DNA of 64,000 nucleotides, taken from contig JAZKGA010000001.1 in assembly GCA_040386235.1 (NCBI GenBank), positions 930,001 through 994,000 on the forward strand, in the 5' to 3' direction. A program made the translations under genes and the position numbers. The notes beneath the pieces were generated by a model. That model did not search any database and had not been told where the DNA came from. It worked only from the letters and a program-made list of their open reading frames with translations. The stretch comes from JAZKGA01 sp040386235. GTDB lineage: Bacteria > Pseudomonadota > Alphaproteobacteria > Micavibrionales > Micavibrionaceae. This document shows positions 39,511-47,770 of this stretch, piece after piece. Positions within the stretch are counted from its first letter, which is position 1; every line of letters starts with the position of its first letter.

Positions 39511-40749
39511 ATGCTGCGTTGGCTGCTGCTGGATATGAATTCGTTTTTCGCAAGCTGCGAACAGCATCTTGACCCGTCCGTGCGCGGCAAGCCTGTGGGG
39601 ATTGTGCCGATGATGGGGGTTGATACCACCTGTCTGCTGGCGGCGTCGGTACAGGCAAAGAAGTACGGTCTGCGCACCGGCACCCCGGTGGGGGAGGCCA
39701 AGCAAAGGTGTCCGGACCTGATCCTGCGGCCCGCGCGTCACGGCACTTATACCAGCATTCATAATCAGGTCATTGCGGCTATTGAAACCTGCCTGCCGGT
39801 TGCGACCGTCCTGTCGGTCGATGAAATGGCCTGTCGCCTGATGGGGGACGAAACCAGGCCTGAGAATGCCCGCGCCCTGGCACTACGCATCAAGGCGGCG
39901 ATTGCCCGTGATCTTGGCCCGTGCCTGACCTGTTCGGTTGGGATTGCGCCCAACCTGTTCTGGGCCAAGGTCGCGTCAGATATGCAAAAACCCGACGGGC
40001 TTATTATGCTGGATGACGCAGATCTGCGGGGGGCGATCACGACGCTTAAGTTACGCGATATTATCGGGATCGGCCCCGGGATGGAGCGTCGCCTTCACCG
40101 CGCGGGGATTGTGATGGGAGAGCAGTTGTGGAACGCGTCCCTGCCAACGATCCGTAGTATATGGGGCGGCGTGCCGGGCGCGCAATTTTATGCCAAGCTT
40201 CACGGTGTTGACCTGCCGCTTACCCCCGCCAATCCCACCCGCAGCCTGGGGCATCAACATGTGTTAGAGCCGCATCTGCGCAATGCAAAGGGCGTGTGGC
40301 GCGTTGCGCGTGATTTATGCCTGAAGGCAACGGAACGGCTGCGACGTCATGGCTGGTGCTGTACCCGTATGTCCGTCGGGGTGAAGTTTAGCGGCGGTGG
40401 TGGATACTGGGACCGCAATATGACGTTTCCGGCGACGCAGGACAGCACAGAAATGGTCGCCCTGCTGCGCGCGGTATTCGCATCATGTCCGGCAACGCTG
40501 ACACCCCTGCGCGTCGGTGTGACATTATACGACCTGTCGCCGTTGACAGCGGCACAACTGGATTTATGGTCGTACCGTGCGTTACCGGAACGCACGTTGT
40601 TGATGGATGCCGTTGATAACCTGAACGGCAAATATGGGCGTCGAACCGTGACATTTGGCCATCCGGCAGACTCGCCGATCGGCACCAAAACCTCAAAAAT
40701 CGCGTTTCAGCGCGTGCCCGAAATGTGGGAGGTGGAGGAGGGGCGGTAA
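39511..40749 (+). CDS. Y-family translesion DNA polymerase
   Basis: 412 residues. The metal site is visible: LLLDMNSFFASCEQ (first Asp) and VLSVDEMACRLMG (second Asp and Glu). The polymerase fingerprint SVGIAPNLFWAKVASDMQKP and helix-hairpin-helix region IIGIGPGMERRLHRAGI are intact, so it should be active in lesion bypass. MNSFFASCEQ mixes DinB-like and UmuC-like features; DinB-type is favoured by overall layout. Two LexA boxes stand directly upstream. It is monocistronic; no imuA or dnaE2 neighbour is seen. Confidence 0.92.
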   Translation: MLRWLLLDMNSFFASCEQHLDPSVRGKPVGIVPMMGVDTTCLLAASVQAKKYGLRTGTPVGEAKQRCPDLILRPARHGTYTSIHNQVIAAIETCLPVATVLSVDEMACRLMGDETRPENARALALRIKAAIARDLGPCLTCSVGIAPNLFWAKVASDMQKPDGLIMLDDADLRGAITTLKLRDIIGIGPGMERRLHRAGIVMGEQLWNASLPTIRSIWGGVPGAQFYAKLHGVDLPLTPANPTRSLGHQHVLEPHLRNAKGVWRVARDLCLKATERLRRHGWCCTRMSVGVKFSGGGGYWDRNMTFPATQDSTEMVALLRAVFASCPATLTPLRVGVTLYDLSPLTAAQLDLWSYRALPERTLLMDAVDNLNGKYGRRTVTFGHPADSPIGTKTSKIAFQRVPEMWEVEEGR

Positions 40750-41075
40750 GCCACATCAAAAAGCATTTTTATAATTTTGTTGCTTTTTAGGAAAACATAC
40801 GTCATAAGAGCGCCTGAGTTATCGTAAACTCTCGCTTATGCATTTTAGCCACCGCTTAGAAAATAATAACAAATCAGGCTAAAAGAAACAAAGACAGGTC
40901 GCTTCAGCGACACCATCTTTTTCGCGTTGTCGAAGAGTTTAGCTGTACTGGAAATATCCCGCTGTATGTGGTGGGACAGGTACGCAGATGCTGGCTCTTT
41001 GCGCTGGCCCTTCAAGGTGAAGGGGCAGGCATAACGACAATGCCCCATAAATCAATGGGGCGGAAAAGATGTACT
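40750..41075 (+). other. Gene-free region with structured leader before the DEAD-box helicase
   Basis: 326 bases without a convincing gene. Three small hairpins are seen: GTCGCT/AGCGAC (40898-40911), CCCTTCA/TGAAGGG (41008-41024) and GCCCCAT/ATGGGGC (41042-41061), the last ending 14 bases before the helicase start and able to mask its ribosome-binding region. An AAAAAGCA / TGCTTTTT pair near 40760-40790 may be a weak terminator for the polymerase gene. Long leaders are typical of cold-induced DEAD-box helicase genes; that link is inference. Confidence 0.4.
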
Positions 41076-42875
41076 ATGACCAATGATATCGTAAGCGATT
41101 TCACGCAATTCAACTTGCCGGAATCTTTAATGCAGTGCCTGAACCGTATGCAGTTCAAGGCGCCAACTCCTATTCAAGCCCAAGCCATTCCGTTGGCCCT
41201 GGCCGGTCGCGACATTCTGGGTTCGGCCCAGACGGGTACTGGTAAAACAGGTGCCTTTGGGATCCCGATGATCGCCAAGCTGATCGAAGATGATTTTACT
41301 GGTGGCCTGGTCCTGACCCCGACACGTGAATTGGCGCAACAGGTTCTGGAAAGCCTGCGTCAAATGATCCCGACACGCGACATTCCAACAGCCCTGCTGA
41401 TCGGTGGTGAGCCGATGCCGAAACAGTTCAAACAATTACAGGCAAAACCACGCCTGATCGTTGGAACACCGGGTCGCATTAACGATCACCTGAAACGCGG
41501 GACATTAAAACTGAACCACATCCGTTTCCTGGTTCTGGATGAAACCGACCGGATGCTGGACATGGGTTTTGGCGTACAGCTGGAAGCAATTGCGAAATTC
41601 CTGCCTGAAACACGTCAGACGATGATGTTCTCTGCCACGCTGCCACGCGAAATCGTGCGCCTGTCAGGTGCCTATCTGAATAATCCTGAACGGATTGCGG
41701 TTGGATCGACCACAGCACCGGTCAGCAAGATTACCCAGACGCTGATCAAAACCAGCGAAGGCCAGAAATACGATGTGTTGACCGAACAGCTGGCAACACG
41801 CGAAGGCTCGGTTATCATTTTCGTGAAAACGAAATGGGGCGCTGACAAACTGGCGGATAAACTGTGTGATGCAGAACACCGCGCTGACGCCCTGCACGGC
41901 GACCTGAAACAGAACCGTCGCGATCGCGTCATCAGCAACTTCCGGAACGGCAAGTTCAAGATTCTGGTTGCAACGGATGTTGCCGCCCGTGGTCTGGACA
42001 TTCCGCATATTGAACACGTCATCAACTATGACCTGCCACAATGCCCCGAAGATTACATTCACCGCATTGGCCGTACGGCCCGTGCCGGTGCTGAAGGCGA
42101 GGCAATTAACCTGCTGACCCCTGGTGACAACGCCAAATGGCGCGCGATCCAACGGTTGATCGCGCCTGATGAAAAACAGGAACGCGAGCCACGCAACGAC
42201 AATGACGGCGGCGGTAAACGCAATTACGGCCCGAAAAAGTCATTCGGCGGTGGCGGTAAACCATTCGGTCAACGCTCACAACGCCCATGGGATCGCGACA
42301 GCCGTCCTGAGCGTTCGGATCGTCCCGCGCAACGTCCAGACTGGTCATCAGACCGTCCAGCCCGCACAGACCGCGCTGAACGCCCTGCTTTCCGCACGGA
42401 TCGTCCAGAGGGTGGTGACCGTCCAGCGCGTTTTGAACGCGATGCACGTCCTGCCTTCCGTGGCGAACGTCCACAAAACGGTGATCGCCCACAATATGGC
42501 GACCGTCCGGCGCGCACTGATCGTGCCGACCGTCCGCAATATGGTGATCGCCCGCAATTTAGCGACCGCCCTAAACGCAGTAATGATGGTGCACCACGTT
42601 TTGATGCACCACGCGGCGACCGTAAGCCGCGCGCCGACAATGACGCTTTCCCGGGTTATAACAGTGACAAGCCATCAGGCGAGAAAAAGCCGTTGGCTTT
42701 TAAAGGGTCAGATGGTTACAAAAAACCAGCCTGGGCTGAGAAAAAGCCACGCAGCAATGACGGCGGCAAACCAAGCTTTGGCGGGAAGCCAAGCTTCGGT
42801 GGTGGCTTTAAGAAAAAGCCAGCGGCAGCGGGCGGTGGCGGTAAACGCCCATTCGCAAGTCGCGGCGACTACTAA
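41076..42875 (+). CDS. DEAD-box family ATP-dependent RNA helicase with disordered basic tail
   Basis: About 599 residues from ATG 41076. RhlE/CsdA-like core: Q motif (FNLPESLMQCL...PTPIQAQAIP), AQTGTGKT, PTRELAQQ, motif II VLDETDRMLD (DETD in place of DEAD), SATLP, ARGLDIP, HRIGRTARAG. After residue 370 comes a long low-complexity tail of repeated RPARTDR, YGDRP and FRTDRP units ending in glycine/lysine-rich GGKPSFGGKPSFGGG, likely RNA-binding and disordered. Upstream start 40968 lacks family similarity. A strong terminator follows. Confidence 0.93.
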   Translation: MTNDIVSDFTQFNLPESLMQCLNRMQFKAPTPIQAQAIPLALAGRDILGSAQTGTGKTGAFGIPMIAKLIEDDFTGGLVLTPTRELAQQVLESLRQMIPTRDIPTALLIGGEPMPKQFKQLQAKPRLIVGTPGRINDHLKRGTLKLNHIRFLVLDETDRMLDMGFGVQLEAIAKFLPETRQTMMFSATLPREIVRLSGAYLNNPERIAVGSTTAPVSKITQTLIKTSEGQKYDVLTEQLATREGSVIIFVKTKWGADKLADKLCDAEHRADALHGDLKQNRRDRVISNFRNGKFKILVATDVAARGLDIPHIEHVINYDLPQCPEDYIHRIGRTARAGAEGEAINLLTPGDNAKWRAIQRLIAPDEKQEREPRNDNDGGGKRNYGPKKSFGGGGKPFGQRSQRPWDRDSRPERSDRPAQRPDWSSDRPARTDRAERPAFRTDRPEGGDRPARFERDARPAFRGERPQNGDRPQYGDRPARTDRADRPQYGDRPQFSDRPKRSNDGAPRFDAPRGDRKPRADNDAFPGYNSDKPSGEKKPLAFKGSDGYKKPAWAEKKPRSNDGGKPSFGGKPSFGGGFKKKPAAAGGGGKRPFASRGDY

Positions 42876-42897
42876 GTCGTTGTAAGGATAAAGATCA

Positions 42898-42929
42898 ACA
42901 CCCCGCCTTATAAGCGGGGTGTTTTTTAT
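42898..42929. terminator. Strong Rho-independent terminator after the helicase gene
   Basis: Perfect stem ACACCCCGC / GCGGGGTGT with loop TTATAA, followed on the plus strand by TTTTT. It terminates the helicase transcript and, being symmetrical, may also serve the convergent entericidin-like gene. Confidence 0.9.
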
Positions 42930-43069
42930 TCGACGATCGACCGGCCCATATCGTTGGCCTTGACCTTTGTGACACCCCATATATCCGCGGAATCTTTTTG
43001 CATGCCATGCCATGTATCGTTACAGGCGGTACAAAGAAGGACGATCAGAAGAAGCAACGTCATACGCAT
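42926..43069 (-). CDS. Entericidin-like small lipoprotein
   Basis: 47 residues from ATG 43069, preceded by a very strong AGGAGGT site. Sequence MRMTLLLLIVLLCTAC is a lipoprotein signal with Cys 16; the mature part (NDTWHGMQKDSADIWGVTK) resembles entericidin A/B tails, which start with Cys-Asn and carry a GxxxD helix. Entericidins are toxin/antidote-type envelope lipopeptides. No partner entericidin gene is seen next to it. A longer frame from 43165 is not favoured. Confidence 0.6.
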   Translation of the reverse strand: MRMTLLLLIVLLCTACNDTWHGMQKDSADIWGVTKVKANDMGRSIVE

Positions 43070-43216
43070 AGGTGGACCTCCTGGTAAGCGGACCCCTTTA
43101 TAATGCCAGTTTCCAGCCCTTTGGCCAACGGCATTTTTATGCCGCGCTGCAATACATAATACCAATTGACATTGGGTGTCGTATTTTGCATATTTCTCGA
43201 CCTAAGGGAGAATAAT

Positions 43217-43636
43217 ATGAATGCAGTCGTCGAAAATAAGCCTAAAAATATGAAAGGATGCCTGGGGGATGTTGATCCCCACGGAAATGTATGTGTCAGC
43301 CGACCCCATGGGATTATTGGCAATCGCCAACATGTCTATGTCTTACCTGAAGACACACAAGGTATCATGAGTCTGAAAGACGTTTTAGATTTGGTAAACG
43401 GCCTTAATAAGGGCAGGGATCATCATTCCCGTTACGGTATTATTTCCCCGGATAATTTAACTGCGGCAATGCAGAATGAATCGTTGCGTTCCAGTTTTAC
43501 ACAGGGCGCCGATCAGTATTGGGTGCGCGAACCAGGCGGTGTCTATACCCTTCCGTCTCCGGACAACCGGACTTTGGAAAATGGCAACATGGGATCCGTT
43601 CGCCTTGTTCTGATTAAATCGGCTTTTGGTCTTTAG
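43217..43636 (+). CDS. Hypothetical protein, 139 residues
   Basis: Begins MNAVVENKPKNMKGCLGDVD after an AGGGAG site. No signal peptide, no membrane segment and no recognised family. The residues GNVCVSRPHGIIGNRQHVYV and YGIISPDNLTAAMQNESLRS suggest a compact globular protein. It has its own strong terminator and is AT-richer than nearby genes, which hints at transfer but is weak evidence. Confidence 0.7.
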   Translation: MNAVVENKPKNMKGCLGDVDPHGNVCVSRPHGIIGNRQHVYVLPEDTQGIMSLKDVLDLVNGLNKGRDHHSRYGIISPDNLTAAMQNESLRSSFTQGADQYWVREPGGVYTLPSPDNRTLENGNMGSVRLVLIKSAFGL

Positions 43637-43652
43637 GCTATTGAAGAACCTA

Positions 43653-43685
43653 AAAAAGCGGGAAGAGTATTCTTCCCGCTTTTTT
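43653..43685. terminator. Bidirectional Rho-independent terminator
   Basis: AGCGGGAAGA / TCTTCCCGCT with loop GTAT, flanked by A5 on one side and T5 on the other, so it functions on either strand. It lies between two convergent genes, the 139-residue hypothetical and the glycerophosphodiesterase. Confidence 0.92.
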
Positions 43686-43686
43686 C

Positions 43687-44628
43687 TTATCTCAAGCCTA
43701 AAGCCCGCCGCATTTCCGGGATATAATCGGTGATGAACGTTACTGGAATGCCGTTATCGCTGCAAAGTTGATGTATGTGCCGGTAATCATTGACCAGGCT
43801 TTTATCAAACGCACGTAAGTAATCCCATGTGTTGATCGCCCACCCCTGTATCGCTGCATGTGCTATTAATTCAAGGGTTATTGTGCGGGTTTCCGGATGA
43901 ACATAGCTAAGCTGCGCATCCGCATGTCCTTCGTCTTTCCAAGTTGCTGCCACGTACTGCATATTCTCGATCCCGAAGGGCAAATAACGGTATTTAAGGT
44001 CGTCCCCATGATCCGCGTAAATGGGAGTGCTGACTGTCTTTTCGTTATAAAGCATCCCGTAACGCGCCTCTGGCACAAGGTGAGACATAGCCAATATGTT
44101 CGCCAGGCTGAAGGAAGAAAACAGCACACGGTTAAGCGGCACAGCACTTGCGCGTACATCACGTGCCAGATTTTCAAGGAAGCTGCCTGTTTCATAAGGC
44201 TGACCTGACCCTTGCCCGCCTTTTATTTCAATATTCATGTTAAAATCACCAATGCCGGGCGTGTATGGGGCAACTGTTTTTAACGCATCTGAGATTAATG
44301 GAACGATGCCGCGGCTATGACGGCCAGTTGCAAAGCGGGAAATCTGAGTGTAGGCCAGCGTATTCAACATTGCGTGCGGTGTGTCAGGGCCAAAGAAATG
44401 ATCGGCTGGTACGACATTATGAATGATGACGACCTGACCGTCTGCCGTAGGCACGGCGTCACATTCGACGTACGCAGCGCCATTCTTTAAGGCAAGGACG
44501 ATACTGTCTATGGTGTTTTCAACCGGTAACTTACCGATATCGCGATCTTGGTAAAAATCATGATCCGTACAGCCCATGCCGCGATGGCCACCGAAAATCC
44601 ATTTGTTATTCGCACAAGAAGGGTTCAT
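43687..44628 (-). CDS. Glycerophosphodiester phosphodiesterase family protein
   Basis: 313 residues. GDPD TIM-barrel features: FGGHRGMGC (first His, Arg), LPVENTIDSIVLALKNGAAY (Glu), VECDAVPTADGQVVIIHN (metal Glu/Asp and general-acid His). Hydrolyses glycerophosphodiesters to glycerol-3-phosphate. No signal peptide, so probably cytoplasmic. Convergent with the hypothetical gene and terminator at 43.65 kb. Confidence 0.88.
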   Translation of the reverse strand: MNPSCANNKWIFGGHRGMGCTDHDFYQDRDIGKLPVENTIDSIVLALKNGAAYVECDAVPTADGQVVIIHNVVPADHFFGPDTPHAMLNTLAYTQISRFATGRHSRGIVPLISDALKTVAPYTPGIGDFNMNIEIKGGQGSGQPYETGSFLENLARDVRASAVPLNRVLFSSFSLANILAMSHLVPEARYGMLYNEKTVSTPIYADHGDDLKYRYLPFGIENMQYVAATWKDEGHADAQLSYVHPETRTITLELIAHAAIQGWAINTWDYLRAFDKSLVNDYRHIHQLCSDNGIPVTFITDYIPEMRRALGLR

Positions 44629-44671
44629 AAAAAATCTTACGCGATTTCATAAGGTCTTATCAAGAACGGTC

Positions 44672-44995
44672 ATGCCTTTCACCAAGCCTCTTTCCAATAT
44701 ATTTGCCGTCATAACCGGGCGGGTTGTGGCTGGGCGCATCATGATGGCGGTGGAAGAAGGCGTACGCCATACGCGGTGGTTTGAAGCGCGGCCAGTGCGT
44801 GGCAATCTTGACTATGCTGCGATTTACGACTGTCGCTATCATCGCGCTTTTAACCGTGCGGCGGGCAACCGGGCATACTGGGAACAGCGGCGACAGTTTT
44901 GTGCCGCCTCAGATATTACAGAAACCCTGATACGCCTGTCTAATGAGGCGCGTGGGGCGCGCGGCGGTGCGGCAGGTAACGCTCCAACAGTTTAA
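44672..44995 (+). CDS. Hypothetical protein, 107 residues
   Basis: Starts at ATG 44672 (MPFTKPLSNIFAVITGRVVAG); the longer frame to 44576 overlaps the divergent gene. Mildly basic, no membrane segment or recognised family. Residues AAIYDCRYHRAFNRAAGNRA and YWEQRRQFCAASDITE look protein-like rather than random. It overlaps the convergent antiporter gene by 56 bases, so expression is uncertain. Confidence 0.5.
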   Translation: MPFTKPLSNIFAVITGRVVAGRIMMAVEEGVRHTRWFEARPVRGNLDYAAIYDCRYHRAFNRAAGNRAYWEQRRQFCAASDITETLIRLSNEARGARGGAAGNAPTV

Positions 44996-46145
44996 ACAGG
45001 AACGGATTGACGGCGATAGACAACAAGGCACCGGCCAGGATCAGGTTGTACAAGGCCTGAGGGATCATATCCATCGTCAGGGCCATGCCAGCCAGAATAA
45101 ACGAAAACTCGCCGATCTGGGCCAGGCTGAGGGCGATGGTGTAGCTGATCTCTTTCGACTGTTTAAACAGCGCGGTGATGCACAGGGCCGCCAGCGTCTT
45201 ACCGATAATAATAATGCCCAGGGTCAACAAGACGAATACCGGCTGTTGCAGCAGGGTCATCGGGTCAAACAACATCCCGACAGACACAAAGAACAATACG
45301 GCAAACGCATCCCGCATCGGCAGGGATTGTTCCGCTGCTTTCTGCCCGATCTCGCTTTCGCTTAACACAAGCCCTGCCAGGAACGCGCCCAGAGCGAATG
45401 ACGCATCAAACACGGCATAGGCAAGATAGGCAAAGCCAAGCGCAATCGCGAGCGTGCCAAGCGTCAGCAATTCGCGCGACCGCAATTGGGCGATCAGCAC
45501 CAGAACTTGCGGCAGTATCTTGCGGCCGAAAAAGATCATCAGTGTCGCAAAACCAGCAATTTTCAACATGACCATGGATACTTCGGTGATAATGGCGGTG
45601 ATACTGATATCCTGGCTGCCATTCATCATCGTGGCAAATACGGGCAGCAGGACCAGCGCCAGAACCATTGCGATATCTTCAACGATCAGCCAGCCCACGG
45701 CGATCTTTCCGCTTTCCGAATTCAAGACTTTGTGTGCCTCTAGTGCGCGTAACAGCACGATGGTGCTGGCGACCGACAGGGAAAAGCCGAAAATAAGGCT
45801 GGACGACATATCAAACCCCATCGCCATCCCGACGCCAAGGCCGATAACAGTCGCGGCCGCCATTTGGAACAGGGCGCCGGGTACGGCGATATTCTTAACT
45901 TTGGAAAGGTCGGAGAGTGAGAAATGTGTGCCAACCCCGAACATCAACAGGATGATCCCGATTTCAGCCAATTGCCTGGCCAGGCCGATATCAGCGACAA
46001 AACCGGGTGTATAGGGGCCAATCATAATTCCGGCCAGCAGATAGCCGAAAATGGCGGGCAGGCGCAGCTTCTTGGCAATCAGGCCGAAAACAAAGGCGCT
46101 GCTCAGGCTGATGACAAGGGTGTTAATAAGGTTGTGTTCTTCCAT
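44940..46145 (-). CDS. Kef-type monovalent cation:proton antiporter (CPA2)
   Basis: 401 residues with about twelve hydrophobic segments. The first helices (FVFGLIAKKLRLPAIFGYLL then AGIMIGPYTPGF) and the GVGTHFSLSDL stretch match the CPA2 family. It stops after the membrane domain (ending YLPHRRAPHAPH) and so lacks the TrkA-N regulatory domain of KefB/C/YbaL. It likely exchanges K+ or Na+ for H+ at the inner membrane. The cation is not resolved. Confidence 0.9.
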   Translation of the reverse strand: MEEHNLINTLVISLSSAFVFGLIAKKLRLPAIFGYLLAGIMIGPYTPGFVADIGLARQLAEIGIILLMFGVGTHFSLSDLSKVKNIAVPGALFQMAAATVIGLGVGMAMGFDMSSSLIFGFSLSVASTIVLLRALEAHKVLNSESGKIAVGWLIVEDIAMVLALVLLPVFATMMNGSQDISITAIITEVSMVMLKIAGFATLMIFFGRKILPQVLVLIAQLRSRELLTLGTLAIALGFAYLAYAVFDASFALGAFLAGLVLSESEIGQKAAEQSLPMRDAFAVLFFVSVGMLFDPMTLLQQPVFVLLTLGIIIIGKTLAALCITALFKQSKEISYTIALSLAQIGEFSFILAGMALTMDMIPQALYNLILAGALLSIAVNPFLFKLLERYLPHRRAPHAPH

Positions 46146-46216
46146 CGCCGTCTGTCCTGTAGGATTGATCCAACAGGCTACACGCCAAGGGGAAAGAGGT
46201 CAACCTTGGGTGGTTA

Positions 46217-47116
46217 TTATAGGACGCAGGGCTGGGCCTGCCGGAAATGTTTGCCCTGAACATAATCAATTGACAGCTTTGAAAGACCGGCATTGTCCAT
46301 GGCTGTTTGCAACACAGCGATCTGGCCATCGTTTTTGATCCATTCGAAAACCAGCAAGGCCTCAGGACAGTGCTTCTGAACATTCTGTAACGTCGCAATT
46401 ACGGGTATCATTTTGCCGGAATTAAGGGACCGTTCTAGCAAGTGCCCATCAATTTTAACAATTGGCGGCATGTCACCGGCATATCGCTTGACCAGTCGCA
46501 AGCTGTTAATCGTGTGATGACCGTTATAAGCGCCGTAATCGTCAACAGCCCAGCCAACACCCAATTTGGCAATATCTGCCATCGCTTTGCCATGCGTTTG
46601 TTTGTCCCATGATTTGTCTTCAAGCATTTCCAGAATCAAGCCTTTGCCGGGGTGTGCCGCGCGGAACAGATCAACCGCCTCGGTTAATTTCGGCAGGAAA
46701 AAACGGGATGCAACGGCATCGGCCGGAATGTTAATCGACATGTGGGAATGGTTTGGGTGGGTGCGGAAAAATTCATCCGCCGCCGACATGCCCATATAGA
46801 AGCGAAAGCGGGAATCCAGACGTTCCTTATCTGATCCAAGTGTTTTCAGAGCGCGTAACACGTCCACGGACGGGATTTGCTGGCCGTCCTGACCCATTAA
46901 AATGAAAAGAGCTTCGGCAAATTGTATCGGCACGTCAGGATGCAAGGCGTGCGCTTTTTCAAAATTAAATTTCAACCGTGGCGTGCCCTGTAAATGGGCC
47001 AGCAACGCGCTGGCAGAGATGGGAAGCGTGCCTGATTGCAACAGAGCTTTTTCTAAATCATTCGCTTTTGCGGCGTTATATTCCGCCAAAGTGGTGAAGG
47101 CCGTGCGTAAAGTCAT
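46217..47116 (-). CDS. EAL-domain protein, putative cyclic-di-GMP phosphodiesterase
   Basis: 299 residues. Though divergent, most EAL landmarks can be aligned: EAL itself (residues 68-70, QFAEALFIL), Asn in SINIPADAV, Glu in LEMLED, the acidic pair in VDDYGAYN (usually DDFG), Lys in VKIDGH, Glu in LVFEWI, and YVQGKHF near the end. This suggests an active or recently active phosphodiesterase. There is no sensor, membrane or GGDEF domain, so it is a stand-alone EAL protein. Monocistronic. Confidence 0.78.
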   Translation of the reverse strand: MTLRTAFTTLAEYNAAKANDLEKALLQSGTLPISASALLAHLQGTPRLKFNFEKAHALHPDVPIQFAEALFILMGQDGQQIPSVDVLRALKTLGSDKERLDSRFRFYMGMSAADEFFRTHPNHSHMSINIPADAVASRFFLPKLTEAVDLFRAAHPGKGLILEMLEDKSWDKQTHGKAMADIAKLGVGWAVDDYGAYNGHHTINSLRLVKRYAGDMPPIVKIDGHLLERSLNSGKMIPVIATLQNVQKHCPEALLVFEWIKNDGQIAVLQTAMDNAGLSKLSIDYVQGKHFRQAQPCVL

Positions 47117-47177
47117 GGCAGGACTATACCAAAGGTTGGCGCAGAACGCAAAATATAATTACATAATACTAATGGCA

Positions 47178-47747
47178 CTAAAGGGAATATTGCGGTCCGG
47201 TCGGTGGCAATCGGCTCTCACTCGGTATATCACTATAAACTCTTAAGGGTCGATTCAATGGGGCCTTCGGTGAAGGTGAGCGAGTGTAAGTAACAGCATC
47301 CTTTAAGATTTGAAGGCCCGCGTCATGTTTTAATAAAAGCTCTATATCGTCTGCTTGGGGCTGTGGCCATTGATCCAGGCCATTTACCCAGCGATATTCA
47401 ACGCCCTCAGCTGACTGACATACAAACGGCATGTCGATTTCATAAAGATACAGATGCTGATGCAGCCATATGTTTTCTTCCATGTAAACCTTATTAGCCG
47501 GCATTTCGGCAAAAGACCGGAATTTCCCTTTATACCCTGTTGCGTCTTGCAAATTCTTAAAAGTAACCGACTGTCTGTTTGCCGTGTCACTGATAACGCC
47601 ATTGCTGGGCAAGCCCCAGGCTTTTTCTTCCCTACTATATGTGGCCAGATATTGTCCGGTATTGCGCGCATACAATAAAACACCCGCGCAATGAACGATG
47701 CGTGGCTCTGATGTACGATCGTTAAGCTGATTTTTGAGCGTCATCAA
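47178..47747 (-). CDS. Nudix-fold protein with degenerate catalytic box
   Basis: 189 residues. N-terminal strand and turn CAGVLLYARNTGQYLATYSR and WGLPSNGV align with the Nudix opening (W-x-LPGG), but the catalytic REUxEE helix reads TFKNLQDATGY, with metal-binding Glu residues lost. It is therefore probably a binding or regulatory protein rather than a hydrolase. A C-terminal basic tail of about 35 residues is unassigned. Somewhat AT-rich. Confidence 0.6.
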   Translation of the reverse strand: MMTLKNQLNDRTSEPRIVHCAGVLLYARNTGQYLATYSREEKAWGLPSNGVISDTANRQSVTFKNLQDATGYKGKFRSFAEMPANKVYMEENIWLHQHLYLYEIDMPFVCQSAEGVEYRWVNGLDQWPQPQADDIELLLKHDAGLQILKDAVTYTRSPSPKAPLNRPLRVYSDIPSESRLPPTGPQYSL

Positions 47748-47770
47748 AGAAATCCTATCGCTTGAAAGTT

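Noticed and set aside
40845..41048. 67-codon minus-strand frame before the helicase gene
   Set aside because: No ribosome-binding site or family features; the region is better explained as a structured leader.
42169..42885. 238-codon frame inside the helicase tail, and the appearance of a repeat array
   Set aside because: The repeats are in-frame codons for RP/DR units of the helicase tail. They are irregular in spacing with no uniform spacers, so this is not a CRISPR array or a second gene.
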